DNA of 64,000 nt from Anagrus nilaparvatae (lineage: Eukaryota > Arthropoda > Insecta > Hymenoptera > Mymaridae): positions 28,661,501-28,725,500 of the forward strand of contig JAKSXM010000272.1 of NCBI GenBank assembly GCA_022575985.1. Reading direction: 5' to 3'. The notes beneath the pieces were generated by a model. It ran no database searches. It was not told where the DNA came from and was given only the letters and a program-made list of their open reading frames with translations. Numbering within the stretch: position 1 is the first letter of the stretch; the number at the start of each line of letters is the position of its first letter. A program made the translations under genes and the position numbers. This document shows positions 39,664-51,419 of this stretch, piece by piece.

Positions 39664-39850
39664 TTTAGTATGCGAAACCGCTTTCATGGACTTTAACTGA
39701 CAAGGACTGGTTAAAGTTAACTTTATCGTATATACACCCGTTAATGTTGTATTTTTATTTATTTTAATCGTCTTTGTGGACTTTAACGAAAACGCTTCGC
39801 TAAAGTTAACTTTATCGAGAGAGCGGACTTTAATGGTAACATATATACTA

Positions 39851-40375
39851 TATTTTAGTATATACATGTAATCAAAACAAGAAAAGACTTATGTAAAAAA
39901 TAAAGTGACAAACAAAGAGACTAGAGGCAAACCACGTGATAGTTTAGGCGATGTACAATAAAATCTTCGCAGCTTCGCCTATCCCGTGAGCTATCTCTGT
40001 AACCTTGTCTCTGATAATATCACAGTATATATATTATTTCTTCAGGTACCCTTCTCCAAAAAAATAACACGGGACAGCTTGTCCAGATGAGAAATGCTGG
40101 CGCCATTTGCAGAAGGCGATTTTTTAAATTTAAAATACACGCGTATAGAAGAAGAGGTAACTATAATAGAAAAAGATAAATATATTCTAAAGGCGAAACG
40201 CGCGCATGGTACCCCGGAGTCCGGACAATAAAACGCTTGAGATGTCCTACTGTAAAAATATGTATACTGTGATAATATACTAATATATAGACCTCGGGTA
40301 ACGCTCGCATCGATCGTTGCATCGATCGTTGCCTGTTTTGCAAAATTACTCCTAGTATATTAAAAAGGTATATTT
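39851..40375. other. Less AT-rich stretch without recognisable gene
   Basis: Base composition is more balanced than elsewhere (for example 40080-40110 and 40195-40225), but I find no frame with coding character. A direct repeat GCATCGATCGTTGC occurs twice near 40307-40331. It could be an untranslated region or an old repeat. Confidence 0.3.
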
Positions 40376-40379
40376 ACGG

Positions 40380-40700
40380 CTCGAGTCCAGAAAAGTAAAG
40401 AATGGCCCAAATCGCACGTAAATTACAGTTACAATTATAGACATGGTAAACTGCGATTCGGGCCATTCTTTATTTATGGACAAGGGTCGTATAAATTTTT
40501 ACTGTGTCTGTAGCGAGAAAATACGTCTTTCCCGGCCGCTGCGCGTTTTTCTGATGCAGAAAAATCGTATACAACCCTGGGCCATAAATAAAGAATGCCC
40601 CAAATCGCAGTTTACCATCCTCGGCTTCGCCTTGGAAGGTAATTTACGTGCGATTTGGACCATTCTTTATTTTTCTGGTCATGGGTCGTAATATACTATT
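40380..40700. repeat. Two h-family hairpins in tandem
   Basis: First copy: CAGAAAAGTAAAGAATGGCC ... GGCCATTCTTTATTTATGG (about 40390-40480). Second: 'AATAAAGAATGCCCCAAATC' ... 'GCGATTTGGACCATTCTTTA' (about 40565-40675). The second has TCGGCTTCGCCTTGGA at its top. The loops differ between the two copies. Confidence 0.6.
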
Positions 40701-41660
40701 TTCCTCGGCCTCGGCCTTGGTCATTTATATCAAATCTTGCCTCATCTTGATCTCGGTGAAGGTCTATAAAGAACCCTTTAGAATTAATAACTTAAAAATT
40801 TTTTTTCTTTATAACGATTAAAATCTTATTGTTATGAAAATTGCGAGTAATTTGGACCAAAAATTCATTTAAACCTTTTTTTTTTACTAAGTTTAAGATA
40901 AATTAAATTTTTATGTTGTTTTGCGCTAGCACTTGACGTTTACATTTTAAGCTATAAATACTTTATAAATCCAAAATGAATTCTAGACAAATCTTTTACA
41001 AACATGATTTTAACACATAGGGGTAAAAAAATTAATTAAAAAAAATTTTGAGTCTAAGATATTAATTAGGCAAATTTTCTTTAACTTCAAACCAAAAATG
41101 AATCGAAAGAATTTTTAGTAGGCAAAAACTTGAAGCGAGGGAAAAGCGAGGGAATAATCGAGAAAGACCTCAAAATTATTTGTACACAATTTTAATTAGA
41201 ACAATAACAACTAATATACAATTAAAATAAACAATGCGTTTTATTATTAATTTGAACAAACGGCCATTTCCTATCCTTTTGTGCGGGGCCCTTTACTGTG
41301 TTATTTTTATTTCAACATAACCTCACTAACAAGCCATACTCCTTATATTTATTAATGTTATTTGTTGTAAAGAACTTGAATAAAAAGGACACTCTAAGTT
41401 GTACACGTTTCAGTATATGAACAAAAAATTCGAGAATTCGATTTTTTTTTTTAAATTCACAAGAAAAATTAATAATTCAAATTTTTTTTTTTTAAATTAA
41501 AAAAAAAAAACTTATAAATTTACGAAAAATATCTAGTTGTGAATTTACAACTTTTTTTATAAATTCACAAAAAAAATCGAAAATACTCGAATTTTTTATT
41601 AATATACTACTAAACTAATTTTAGTAAATTTACGGTTTTTTTCGAATGTTTACATACAAT
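40701..41660. other. AT-rich stretch without gene
   Basis: No exon recognised. The last part (41440-41650) has words such as AATTTACGAAAAATA and TTTACAACTTTTTT, similar in style to the subterminal arrays of the element at 18197. It may be a decayed relative. Confidence 0.35.
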
Positions 41661-41661
41661 T

Positions 41662-43296
41662 TTGGTTCCTCAAAGAGGAACCATTGTGTTAGGTCAAAAT
41701 TTGATTTTCTATTTTTTGGCATATAAGCACGTTTTGGGACCCCAGGAAGCTAAAAAACCTGTTTTTAAAAAAAGTCTGTATGTGTGTGTGTGTACGTATG
41801 TAATCGGTGATATTTCACAAATATTATGGAATTAAGACCTAATTTTTTTTTCAAAAATTTTTTCACCAAAAAATCTCGAGGTACTTTTTTTTTTTTTGAT
41901 TTGGATGTAATACCTCATTTATTTCCACGAAAGTACTTATATTTGAAAGTATGGTTTTTACATGATATCTCGAATCGGATACTTAATTTTCTGAAAATTT
42001 TTTTTCTAAAATTTTTTTCACAAAAAAATACAAAAAATACTAATTTTTTTTTTCTTTTTGGACGTAGTACCTAATTTATTTCCATGGAAGTACTAGTTTT
42101 AAGAACCTTGTTTATTGTTATTTTTTGGATCTGATACTTAATTTTTTCAAAATTTTTTTTGTCAAAATTAAAAAAATAGAAAAATAAAAAAAAATGCAAT
42201 ATTTTTTTTTTTTTGGGTGTAATACCTCATTTAATTCTATGAAAGTACTAATATCTGAAAATATTATAACTAGTGATATTTCAAAACCATTATCGAATTA
42301 AGACCTAATTTTTTTTTCAAACATTTTTTTATCAAAAAATCTCAAACCCCCCCCCTTTTTTTTTAATTTGGATGTAATACCTCATTTATTTCCACGAAAG
42401 TACTTATATTTGAAAGTATGGTTTTTACATGATATCTCGAATCGGATACTTAATTTTCTGAAATTTTTTTTTCTAAAATTTTTTTCACAAAAAAATACAA
42501 AAAATGCTAATTTTTTTTTTCTTTTTGGACGTAGTACCTAATTTATTTCCATGGAAGTACTAGTTTTAAGAACCTTGTTTATTGTTATTTTTTGGATCTG
42601 ATACTTAATTTTTTCAAAATTTTTTTTGTCAAAATTAAAAAAATAGAAAAATAAAAAAAAATGCAATATTTTTTTTTTTTTGGGTGTAATACCTCATTTA
42701 ATTCTATGAAAGTACTAATATCTGAAAATATTATAACTAGTGATATTTCAAAACCATTATCGAATTAAGACCTAATTTTTTTTTCAAACATTTTTTTATC
42801 AAAAAATCTCAAACCCCCCCCCCTTTTTTTTTAATTTGGATGTAATACCTCATTTATTTCCACGAAAGTACTTATATTTGAAAGTATGGTTTTTACATGA
42901 TATCTCGAATCGGATACTTAATTTTCTGAAATTTTTTTTTCTAAAATTTTTTTCACAAAAAAATACAAAAAATGCTAATTTTTTTTTTCTTTTTGGACGT
43001 AGTACCTAATTTATTTCCATGGAAGTACTAGTTTTAAGAATCTTGTTTATTGTTATTTTTTGGATCTGATACTTAATTTTAAAAAAATTTTTTTTGTCAA
43101 AATTAAAAAAATAGAAAAATAAAAAAAAATGCAATATTTTTTTTTTTTTTTGGTGCAATACCTCATTTAATTCTATGAAAGTATTAATAACTGAAAATAT
43201 TGTAACTAGTGATATTTCATAACCATTATCGATTTAAGACCCAATTTTTTTTTTCAAACATTTTTTTTATCAAAAAATCTCAAACCCCCCCTTTTT
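41662..43296 (+). mobile_element. Family H copy, 5' part only
   Basis: Begins with the TTGGTTCCTCAAAGAGGAAC stem and a short (GT)n, then about 3.5 tandem units (markers near 41898, 42365 and 42836, about 470 bp apart). Unit 2 and unit 3 are nearly identical. It ends abruptly in a C-run followed by the 5' end of the next copy at 43297, so its 3' end was lost or it is one segment of a head-to-tail composite. Confidence 0.65.
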
Positions 43297-43411
43297 TTGG
43301 TTCCTCAAAGAGGAACCATTGTGTTAGGTCAAAATTTGATTTTCTATTTTTTGGCATATAAGCACGTTTTGGGACCCCAGGAAGCTAAAAAACCTGTTTT
43401 TAAAAAAAGTC

Positions 43412-43467
<56 letters not shown>

Positions 43468-46383
43468 TATGTATGTAATCGGTGATATTTCACAAATATT
43501 ATGGAATTAAGACCTAATTTTTTTTTCAAAAATTTTTTCACCAAAAAATCTCGAGGTACTTTTTTTTTTTTTTGATTTGAATGTAATACCTCATTTATTT
43601 CCATGAAAGTACTTATATTTGAAAGTATGGTTTTTACATGATATCTCGAATCGGATACTTAATTTTCTGAAAATTTTTTTTCTAAAATTTTTTTCACAAA
43701 AAAATACAAAAAATACAAATTTTTTTTTTCTTTTTGGACGTAGTACCTAATTTATTTCCATGGAAGTACTAGTTTTAAGAACCTTGTTTATTGTTATTTT
43801 TTGGATCTGATACTTAATTTTTTCAAAATTTTTTTTGTCAAAATTAAAAAAATAGAAAAATTAAAAAAAATGCAATATTTTTTTTTTTTTTGGGTGTAAT
43901 ACCTCATTTAATTCTATGAAAGTACTAATATCTGAAAATATTATAACTAGTGATATTTCAAAACCATTATCGAATTAAGACCTAATTTTTTTTTCAAACA
44001 TTTTTTTATCAAAAAATCTCAAGCCCCCCCTTTTTTTTTTTTAATTTGGATGTAATACCTCATTTATTTCCATGAAAGTACTTATATTTGAAAGTATGGT
44101 TTTTACACTATATCTCGAATCTGATACTTAATTTTCTGAAATTTTTTTTTCTAAAATTTTTTTCACAAAAAAATACAAAAAATTCCAATTTTTTTTTTCT
44201 TTTTGGACTTAGTACCTAATTTATTTTCATGGAAGTACTACTTTTAAGAACCTTGTTTATTGTAATTTTTTGGATCTGATACTTAATTTTTTCAAAATTT
44301 TTTTTGTCAAAATTAAAAAAAAATAAAAATAAAAAAAACTGCAATATTTTTTTTTTTTTTGGTGTAATACCTCATTTAATTCTATGAAAGTACTAATATC
44401 TGAAAATATTATAACTAGTGATATTTCAAAACCATTATCGAATTAAGACCTAATTTTTTTTCCAAACATTTTTTTATCAAAAAATCTCAAACCCCCCCCC
44501 TTTTTTTTTTATTTTGGATGTAATACCTCATTCATTTCCATGAAAGTACTTATACTTAAAAGTATGGTTTTTACTTGATATCTCCAATCTGATACTTAAT
44601 TTTTTGAAAATTTTTTTCCTAAAATTTTTTTCACAAAAAAATACAAAAAATACGAAACTTTTTTTTCTTTTTGGACGTAGTACCTAATTTATTTCCAGGG
44701 AAGTACTAGTTTTAAGAACCTCGTTTACAGTAATTTTTTGGAATGGATACTTAATTTTTTCAAAATTTTTATTATCTAAATTAAAAAAAAAGAAAAATAA
44801 AAAAAATTGCAATATTTTTTTGGTGTAATACCTCTTTTAATTCTATGAAAGTACTAATATTTTAAAATATTGTAACCAGTGATATTCCAAAACAATTTAT
44901 TATCGAACGAATACCTAACTTTTTTTTCCAAAAATTTTTTTATTAAAAAAATCTCAAAATTCTTTTTTTTTTTTTAATTTGGATGCAATACCTCATTTAT
45001 TTCCATGAAAGTACTTATACTTGAAAGTATGGTTTTTACTCGATATCTTGAATCTGATAATTAATTTTTTGAAAATTTTTTTCTCCAAAATCTTCGTTAC
45101 AAAAAAATACATAAAACATCAAATTTATTTTTCGTATTTGACATATCTAATTTATTTTAATGAGAGTACAAGTTTTAGAAATTTAGTTTATAGTAATTTT
45201 TGGTATCCGATCACAATTTTTTTTTTTATTTTGATATAAATTATAACACACAAGAAAAAATGATGGAAATCTTGCCTCTTTTTGACTTCCTCGGATTATT
45301 TTGTTCGTTGCTATGTTTATTTATGTATGCAGCTTAATGAAATTATAAACAATAATAAACAGCCTAAAAATATTAAATGGTTATGTTTGCATTTTAAAAT
45401 TAAGATTTAAAAGTTATATTGGCATTTTTTAAAGAATCAAACAATTTATAGAATTAAATAATTTATTATTTTGTGATTAATAGAAATAATATAAATAATG
45501 TTAAAATCTTGAAGCAATTAATGTGGCTATTTTTTTTATTACAAAATATTATTATTATTATTATTATCATTGTTGCGGAAGATTTGTCAAATGCAAGGAG
45601 TACACTGAGAAAATAAATTATAAGAAATTATTGTAAATTCTGGTAAAAACTCCTATCTTTTTATAATAATTGAGCGAATATTTGTAATTTTCGCATCGTT
45701 ACCAACCATTTCTTTTATAAAAAATATAAAATTAGCTTTTTTTATATTTCTCTCTTTTTAATTATGCAAAAATGATTTAAAATCCATTAACGCCGCACAG
45801 TGTGCCGAATTAATCAAAAATCTACTGACTCCGTAAAATTTTATTTTTTCACCCATTTATTTTTTTAAATCCTTCGTATACTATCCTACTCTTATGGAAA
45901 CCTGCTACTTTTTCAAATTTTTACAATTTATATTCACCCCTTATACATTGGTGTATACGCACCAATTGAATTCACAGGGTTACTAAGTTTATTTGCAATT
46001 AAAAAAACCTTGTTTATGGACACTATTGCCTTTTTCTTAAGTCAAAGAGTAAAAATTTTTAAAAAGTAGCAGGTTCCCATAAAAGTAGGATAGTATACGA
46101 AGGATTTAAAAAAATAAGTGGGTGAAAAAATTAAATTCTCAGAAGTCAGCAGATTTTTGATTGAATCGGCACACTGTGCGCCGGCGCGACCAATCCATGG
46201 ACGCTAGAATTTTTACTTTAATAACAAAATGATCTTAATAATCTACTTTACCAGCTACTAAAAACGAAAAATGTATATATAATTGCATGGTTGTAATCAA
46301 TAATATTTTTTGTAAATTAAGATTACACTCGATTACAGCCCATTGTTTGAGGAACCTCAGTGCCAGCTAGTTGGCAGGGTATT
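43297..46383 (+). mobile_element. Family H complete copy containing a Transib-like MITE
   Basis: 5' stem at 43297, (GT)n at 43415-43464, about four tandem units (markers near 43577, 44045, 44512 and 44979), and the unique 3' part (45240-46350). It ends GTTTGAGGAACCTCAGTGCC, hairpin, GGGTATTTTT. The 5' GGTTCCTCAAA and 3' TTTGAGGAACC are exact inverses. The 3' part aligns with 28020-28850 except for the 383-bp insertion at 45796-46178. Confidence 0.65.
45796..46178. mobile_element. Transib-like MITE with CACAGTG ends and 5-bp CGCCG duplication
   Basis: Starts CACAGTGTGCCGA and ends with the inverse TCGGCACACTGTG. Terminal inverted repeats of at least 60 bp. CGCCG flanks both sides (45791-45795 and 46179-46183), and the paralogous uninserted site at 28650-28654 has a single CGCCG. 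A 5-bp GC-rich CGNCG-type duplication and CACWRTG ends are known features of Transib transposons. CACAGTG is also the heptamer of V(D)J recombination signals, whose recombinase derives from Transib. It is non-coding, so it would depend on an enzyme encoded elsewhere. Confidence 0.75.
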
Positions 46384-46385
46384 TT

Positions 46386-48243
46386 TAATTTGGATGTAAT
46401 ACCTCATTTATTTCCATGAAAGTACTTATATTTGAAAGTATAGTTTTCAAATGATATCTCGAATCGGATACTTAATTTTTTGTAAATTTTTTTTCTAAAA
46501 TTTTTTTCACAAAAAAATACAAAAAACACCAATTTTTTTTTTCTTTTTGGATTTAGTACCTAATTTATTTTCATGGAAGTACTAGTTTTAAGAACCTTGT
46601 TTATTGTAATTTTTTGGATCTGATACATAATGTTTTCAAAATTTTTTTTCCTAAAATTTTTTTCACAAAAAAATACAAAAAAATACGAAACTTTTTTTTC
46701 TTTTTGGACGTAGTACCTAATTTATTTCCATGGAAGTACTAGTTTTAAGAACCTCGTTTACAGTAATTTTTTGGAATTGATACTTAATTTTTTCAAAACT
46801 TTTATTCTCTAAATTAAAAAAAAAGAAAAATAAAAAAAATTGCAATATTTTTTTGGTGTAATACCTCTTTTAATTCTATGAAAGTACTAATATTTTAAAA
46901 TATTGTAACCAGTGATATTCCAAAACAATTATCAAACGAATACTTAATTTTTTTTCCAAAAATTTCTTTATTAAAAAAATCTAAAAATACTTTTTTTTTT
47001 TTTTAATTTGGATGTAATACTTCATTTATTTCCATGAAAGTATTTATACTTGAAAGTATAGTTTTTACTAGATATCTTGAATTTGATAATTAATTTTTTG
47101 AAAATTTTTTCCCAAAAATCTTTGTTACAAAAAAATACATAAAACATCAAATTTATTTTTCGTATTGGACATATCTAATTTATTTTAATGAGAGTATAAA
47201 TTTTATAAATTTTGTTTATAGTAATTTTTGTATTTGATTACAATTTTTTTTTTTACTTTGATATAAATTATAACACATAAGAAAGAATGATGGAAATCTT
47301 GCCTCTTTTTGACTTCCTCGGATTATTTTGTTCCTTGCTATGTTTATTTATGTATGCAGCTTAGTGAAATTATAAACAATAATAAACAACCTAAAAATAT
47401 TAAATGGTTATGTTTAAATTTTAAAATTCAGATTTAAAAGTTGCAAAAAGTGGAATTTTTTAAAGAATAATACGTTATTATATAAAAAATCGAATTCTAA
47501 TACTCAATTTTTTAAAATAAATAAAAATTCACGAGAAAATTTAAAAAGATTAACTTTTGTTAATTCGCTATTTTAAATTGCACAATGATGGATAATAATT
47601 GCACGAGGCTCGAATGTTTGTTAAATTTTTGACTCAATTTTTGAACTACGTTTGTTTCTAGGTTTGTTTATTTTTGCTTGGTAATTATTTTTTGAAATTT
47701 AATTCGAAAGATCTCCATCCACGCCTAATGATAAAATTTCTTGAAATTACGATATTCTTTAAAAAAACTTAAATTTGAATATTATGCACAACCGATGCAC
47801 AACAAATAATTATTTGTAATGATTTTTTATTTTTTTTTTTATATATGCACTGAAACTGCAAAAAAATTATATTTTTTATTAGAAAATTAGAATAAATTTT
47901 ATTTGAGGTTAATTATTATTTTTTTTTAGGCGTGGATCGAGTCTAATTAAATTTTTGTGGCTAAATCCACGCTTAAACAAATGAGGTTGAGCGTGGATTG
48001 AGACCTTTCCAAATAAATTTAATTAGATAACATTATATTGTTAAGTTAAAAACGAAAATTTGAGTGTAAATTAATTTAAAAAATTAATTTAAAATTAATT
48101 TAAATCTTAATGGTCTACTTTACCTATTAAAAAAGAAAAATGTATGTATAATTGCATGGTTGTAATCAATAATATTTATTGCATATTGAAGTTTAAAGAT
48201 CATTGTTTGAGGAACCTCAGTGCCAGCTAGTTGGCAGGGTATT
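46386..48243 (+). mobile_element. Family H copy lacking its 5' end
   Basis: Starts directly after the 3' end of the previous copy, inside an internal unit (ATTTGGATGTAATACCTC). It continues through two partial units and the unique 3' part (47270-47440). An unrelated stretch follows (about 47440-48110, with GCGTGGATTGAGACC and inverse-like 'AATCCACGC' words). It ends with the 3' signature GTTTGAGGAACCTCAGTGCC and hairpin at 48205-48243. The abutment suggests insertion of one copy into another, or tandem arrangement. Confidence 0.55.
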
Positions 48244-48472
48244 TTTTTTTTGATTTACTAATTTTTCAAGAATATACTATTTTTTTTTGTTAATCTACAG
48301 GAGCTACTTTTTATAGTATAGTTGAAAAAGAGCAAAAGTTTTTAAGTGGATAGTTGAAATTAAAAATAAAAAAAGTAACTTTATACAAATACAAAGAAAA
48401 AATTAAGAAAACTCATTTTTATAGATTTTGTTTTATAAATAATTAAGTAAATATTTCAAACTTAATACATAC

Positions 48473-49372
48473 TTCAGTATTTCCTGGTGTTGATTTATAA
48501 TTTTATTCAATTTAATTTGCTCCTCTGCTAGATTTTTCATTCCTTGCTTAAAATCTGCATTTACTAAGCTAGGAAAAACTTCAAGACGTAAATTTACAAT
48601 ATCAAATTTAATAATTGCGTGAGTTATTGAAACATAAATTATAAAATCAATTATTATAACAGTTATTGCTAGAAATGTGACATAACAATCATATAAATAG
48701 TTTAACCAAAACAATTCATTTTTAAATATTTCTGGCACCCATTTTTTAATTAAATACTCTGGTTTGTATTTATTCGTGAAAAATGGAATTATATTCATCA
48801 AAACAGTAATTGAAGTAGCAAAAAAAAGTAATATTTTGAATGCTAATCTGTAAAAAATAGAACAGAAATTAAAAAAAAAACTTGATTATTGAATTTATCG
48901 CCCATTTTGATTTTTCTGAATTAATTTAAGAAATTTATCGTTTTATCAATAAGGTATTTAAAAAAATTAAAAAAAAAAAAAATGTTGGTATAAGTTAGAG
49001 ATAAATTTTATTAAATTACCCCAATTTTTTGTTTCCTTCCTCGTATTTTTCAATTTCTTTTTTTGTTACAGGAATAATTAAAGAATCATTTAAAAGTATT
49101 CTTAAATTATTAATTTTTTTTTTTTTTATATAAGCAGCGTTGATTTTGAAGGCACTCGTTGCACCCATAACCATCAATAAAAATTGAGTATGGAAATCAA
49201 TCGGATTATCAGATTCCCAAATTAAATACAATAGTTCAAGCAATATGCGTAAATTTAAATTAAATAAATTGAAAATTAAAAAAAACGAATAAGTATTTTG
49301 AATAGAATTTTCATCTGCATTAAAAAAACCAGCAAATGACAATAATTTATATAATAATAGATTATTAGACAT
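48473..49372 (-). CDS. Odorant receptor (7tm_6), exons 1 and 2
   Basis: Exon 1 is 49372-49020 and exon 2 is 48847-48473 (minus strand), joined across a 172-bp GT-AG intron that splits a Gly codon. About 242 residues are encoded. Exon 1 has the short N-terminus and first membrane segments (LLYKLLSFAGFF, FHTQFLLMVMGATSAFKINA). Exon 2 has further membrane segments (AFKILLFFATSITVLMNIIP, TFLAITVIIIDFIIYVSI) and ends with the loop QHQEILK typical before TM6 of insect odorant receptors. The phase-2 donor at 48473 fits the exon at 32459 exactly. No stop or frameshift is visible in either exon. The start codon choice (49372) gives the usual short cytoplasmic N-terminus. Completeness fails only because the TM7 exon is not found and intron 2 is very long. 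Confidence 0.75.
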
Positions 49373-49854
49373 ATTCGTTTTTAATCTTTAAATGAAATAC
49401 CAAAATACCAAAATGATTGCCAAAATTTACTTGAATCCCGTTTTATGAATTTATCGTAAAAACTTCACAATCACTACTGTGCATTCTGAAAATTGACTTT
49501 ACCACTTATACTCAAGCTATAACAAGGTTTTATAAAATTCTATTAAATCGCCCCCCAAATGAAAACTTGTAACCAAGGTGAGCAAAGACTATAAGAATAT
49601 AAATATTTAATTATTTTAGCAAAAACTATGTTCTGAAAAATCGAAAGCTTGTTGATTTATTTAAAGTTTGAAAATTATAAATTTTAAATTTATACTTAAT
49701 TTTATGGTATTGCATCATAGCAGAGCAAAAGAAATAATAAAAAAGGGGACCAGAACCAAAAAAAACTTTAAAATCAGTTTTTTTGATTTTTAACAAAATG
49801 TATTCATTTAATTCAAAAAAATGAGTCTTTGTATTTATATATTTATTCCAAAAT

Positions 49855-50270
49855 TTTGGGTAGCTCAGATACGAAAAACGCAATTTTTGATATAAGTGGC
49901 AAAATCTTTTTGGCATCCATCGCCGATTTCGTGTTCACGCTTTTTTTTGCATTCTATAGGGTTCAAACTACCAGAAAATCATGGTGGCAGTCGCGGCCTC
50001 GTAAATTTTTTTTTCTTCATTTTTGGTGCACATAAAAAGTATTTTCTCGTAGAAATGCACATATGTGCATTTCTACGAGTTATACGTTTTATGAGCACCG
50101 AAAATGAAAAAAAAAAATTGACAAGGCCGCGACTACCACCATGATTTTCTGGTAGTTTGGACCCTATAGAATGCAAAAAAAAAACCTGAACACAAAATCG
50201 GTGATGGATACCAAAAAGATTTTGACACTTTTAAAAACCGTGTTTTTCGTATCTGAGATACCCCAAATTT
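49855..50270. mobile_element. Foldback element with a 34-bp perfect palindrome at its tip
   Basis: Arms 49855-50061 and 50062-50270 are inverted copies. The centre is a perfect palindrome of 34 bp (about 50045-50078) beginning CTCGTAGAAATGCAC and containing CATATG in the middle, so there is almost no loop. Words GGCAGTCGCGGCCTCG and AAGGCCGCGACTACC mark the arms. ORFs here are by-products of the complementary arms. Confidence 0.75.
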
Positions 50271-51210
50271 TCAAAATAACTTTTTTGGTAAATGAAATTT
50301 TAAAAATTAGATGAAAAAATCTAATTTCCAGGGAAGAACTACTCCAGAAGAAAAAAAAACTTTTCTTGTTACGATGAAATTTAGCCAAGTTATAGTCAAT
50401 TTAATATTTTACTCAAATTTGTCTTAAAAATGATTGAAATTTTATTGAAATAAGCCTGTTTCTGAACTTAAAATATGCATTACTAGCTTGATTTTCATCG
50501 TAAAATAATAATTTTTTTTTTAATATCGATTAATTTTTCCCGGAGTTTTCATTTCTTCAAAAAATAAATCATTTTTATTGACAAAATTTTAATTTTAATT
50601 TTAGTTCAGAAACCTTTAAAAACTGTAAGTAACAAAATTTATTTAAGACAGATTTTCATTGGTTTTTGACCTAAAAGTTGAAATGTGGTTAAAGAAAAAA
50701 AATGATTTTTTTCTTGGAAAAATTAATACCCAGGGAAAAAGTAAACGATTTAAAAAAAATTAGTATTTTACCATAATAATCAAGCAATGAATGCATATTT
50801 TAAGTTCAGAAACAGACTTTTTTCAATCTCTTTATATAAGACAAATTTGAGTAAAATTTTAAATTGTCGATAACTTGGCTAAATTTCATCGTAAAAAAAG
50901 TTTTTTTTTCTTCTAAAGTGGTTTTCCCTGGGGATCAGATTTTTTTATCTATTTGTTTTAAATTTTATTTACCTAAAAAATTATTTCGAAAATTTGGGGT
51001 AGATCAGATACGAAAAACACGGTTTTTGACATAAAAGTGGCAAAATCTTTTTGGAATCCATCACCAATTTCGTGTTCACATTTTTTTTTGTACTCTATAG
51101 AGTCCAAACTACCAGAAAATCATGGTGGTAGTCGTGGCCTCGTCAATTTTTTTTTTCTTCCATTTTTGGTGCTCATAAGACGTAATTTCTCGTAGAAATG
51201 AACATGTCTT
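50271..51210. repeat. Additional arms of the same foldback family
   Basis: 50985-51205 repeats 49855-50060 directly (CAGATACGAAAAACACGG, 'CCAGAAAATCATGGTGG') and is inverted to 50062-50270. The piece between (50290-50980) is an inverted-repeat relative of 2995-3400, with words such as TTGATTTTCATCGTAAAATA. The result is a nested, partly rearranged cluster with no gene. Confidence 0.6.
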
Positions 51211-51419
51211 ATGTCTTTTTTCAATATATTAAAGTCATCCATAACTGTATAGATTGTAACTTGACGTCCCAAATGTTCCAGTCTCCCCTTCTGAGAGCAA
51301 AATATAATATGTGTGTTATTTTAAAAATAATAAAATAAATTATACGTTCGAATAAAAATAAAAATTATTTTCTAATTTTACTCGCATTTCTGGGCTATAT
51401 TTTATTTAATTAGTATTAC

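Larger units (their letters stand above)
33039..39850. mobile_element. Inverted-repeat element X split by a 5-kb foldback and other insertions
   Basis: The left end ATATGTTACCGTTAATGT (33041) and the right end, inverse 'GGTAACATATATAC' (39836-39850), belong together. The left part stops at about 33083 and resumes at 38175 with TGGTTAAAGTTAACTTTAGC. Its arms (38175-38340 and 39665-39835) are inverted copies with words such as 'GAAGCGTTTTCGTTAAAGTC'. Between the halves lie the 33084-38174 foldback, a smaller foldback (38345-38718) and a family H copy (38733-39663). X is only about 0.4 kb once these are removed. Confidence 0.6.
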
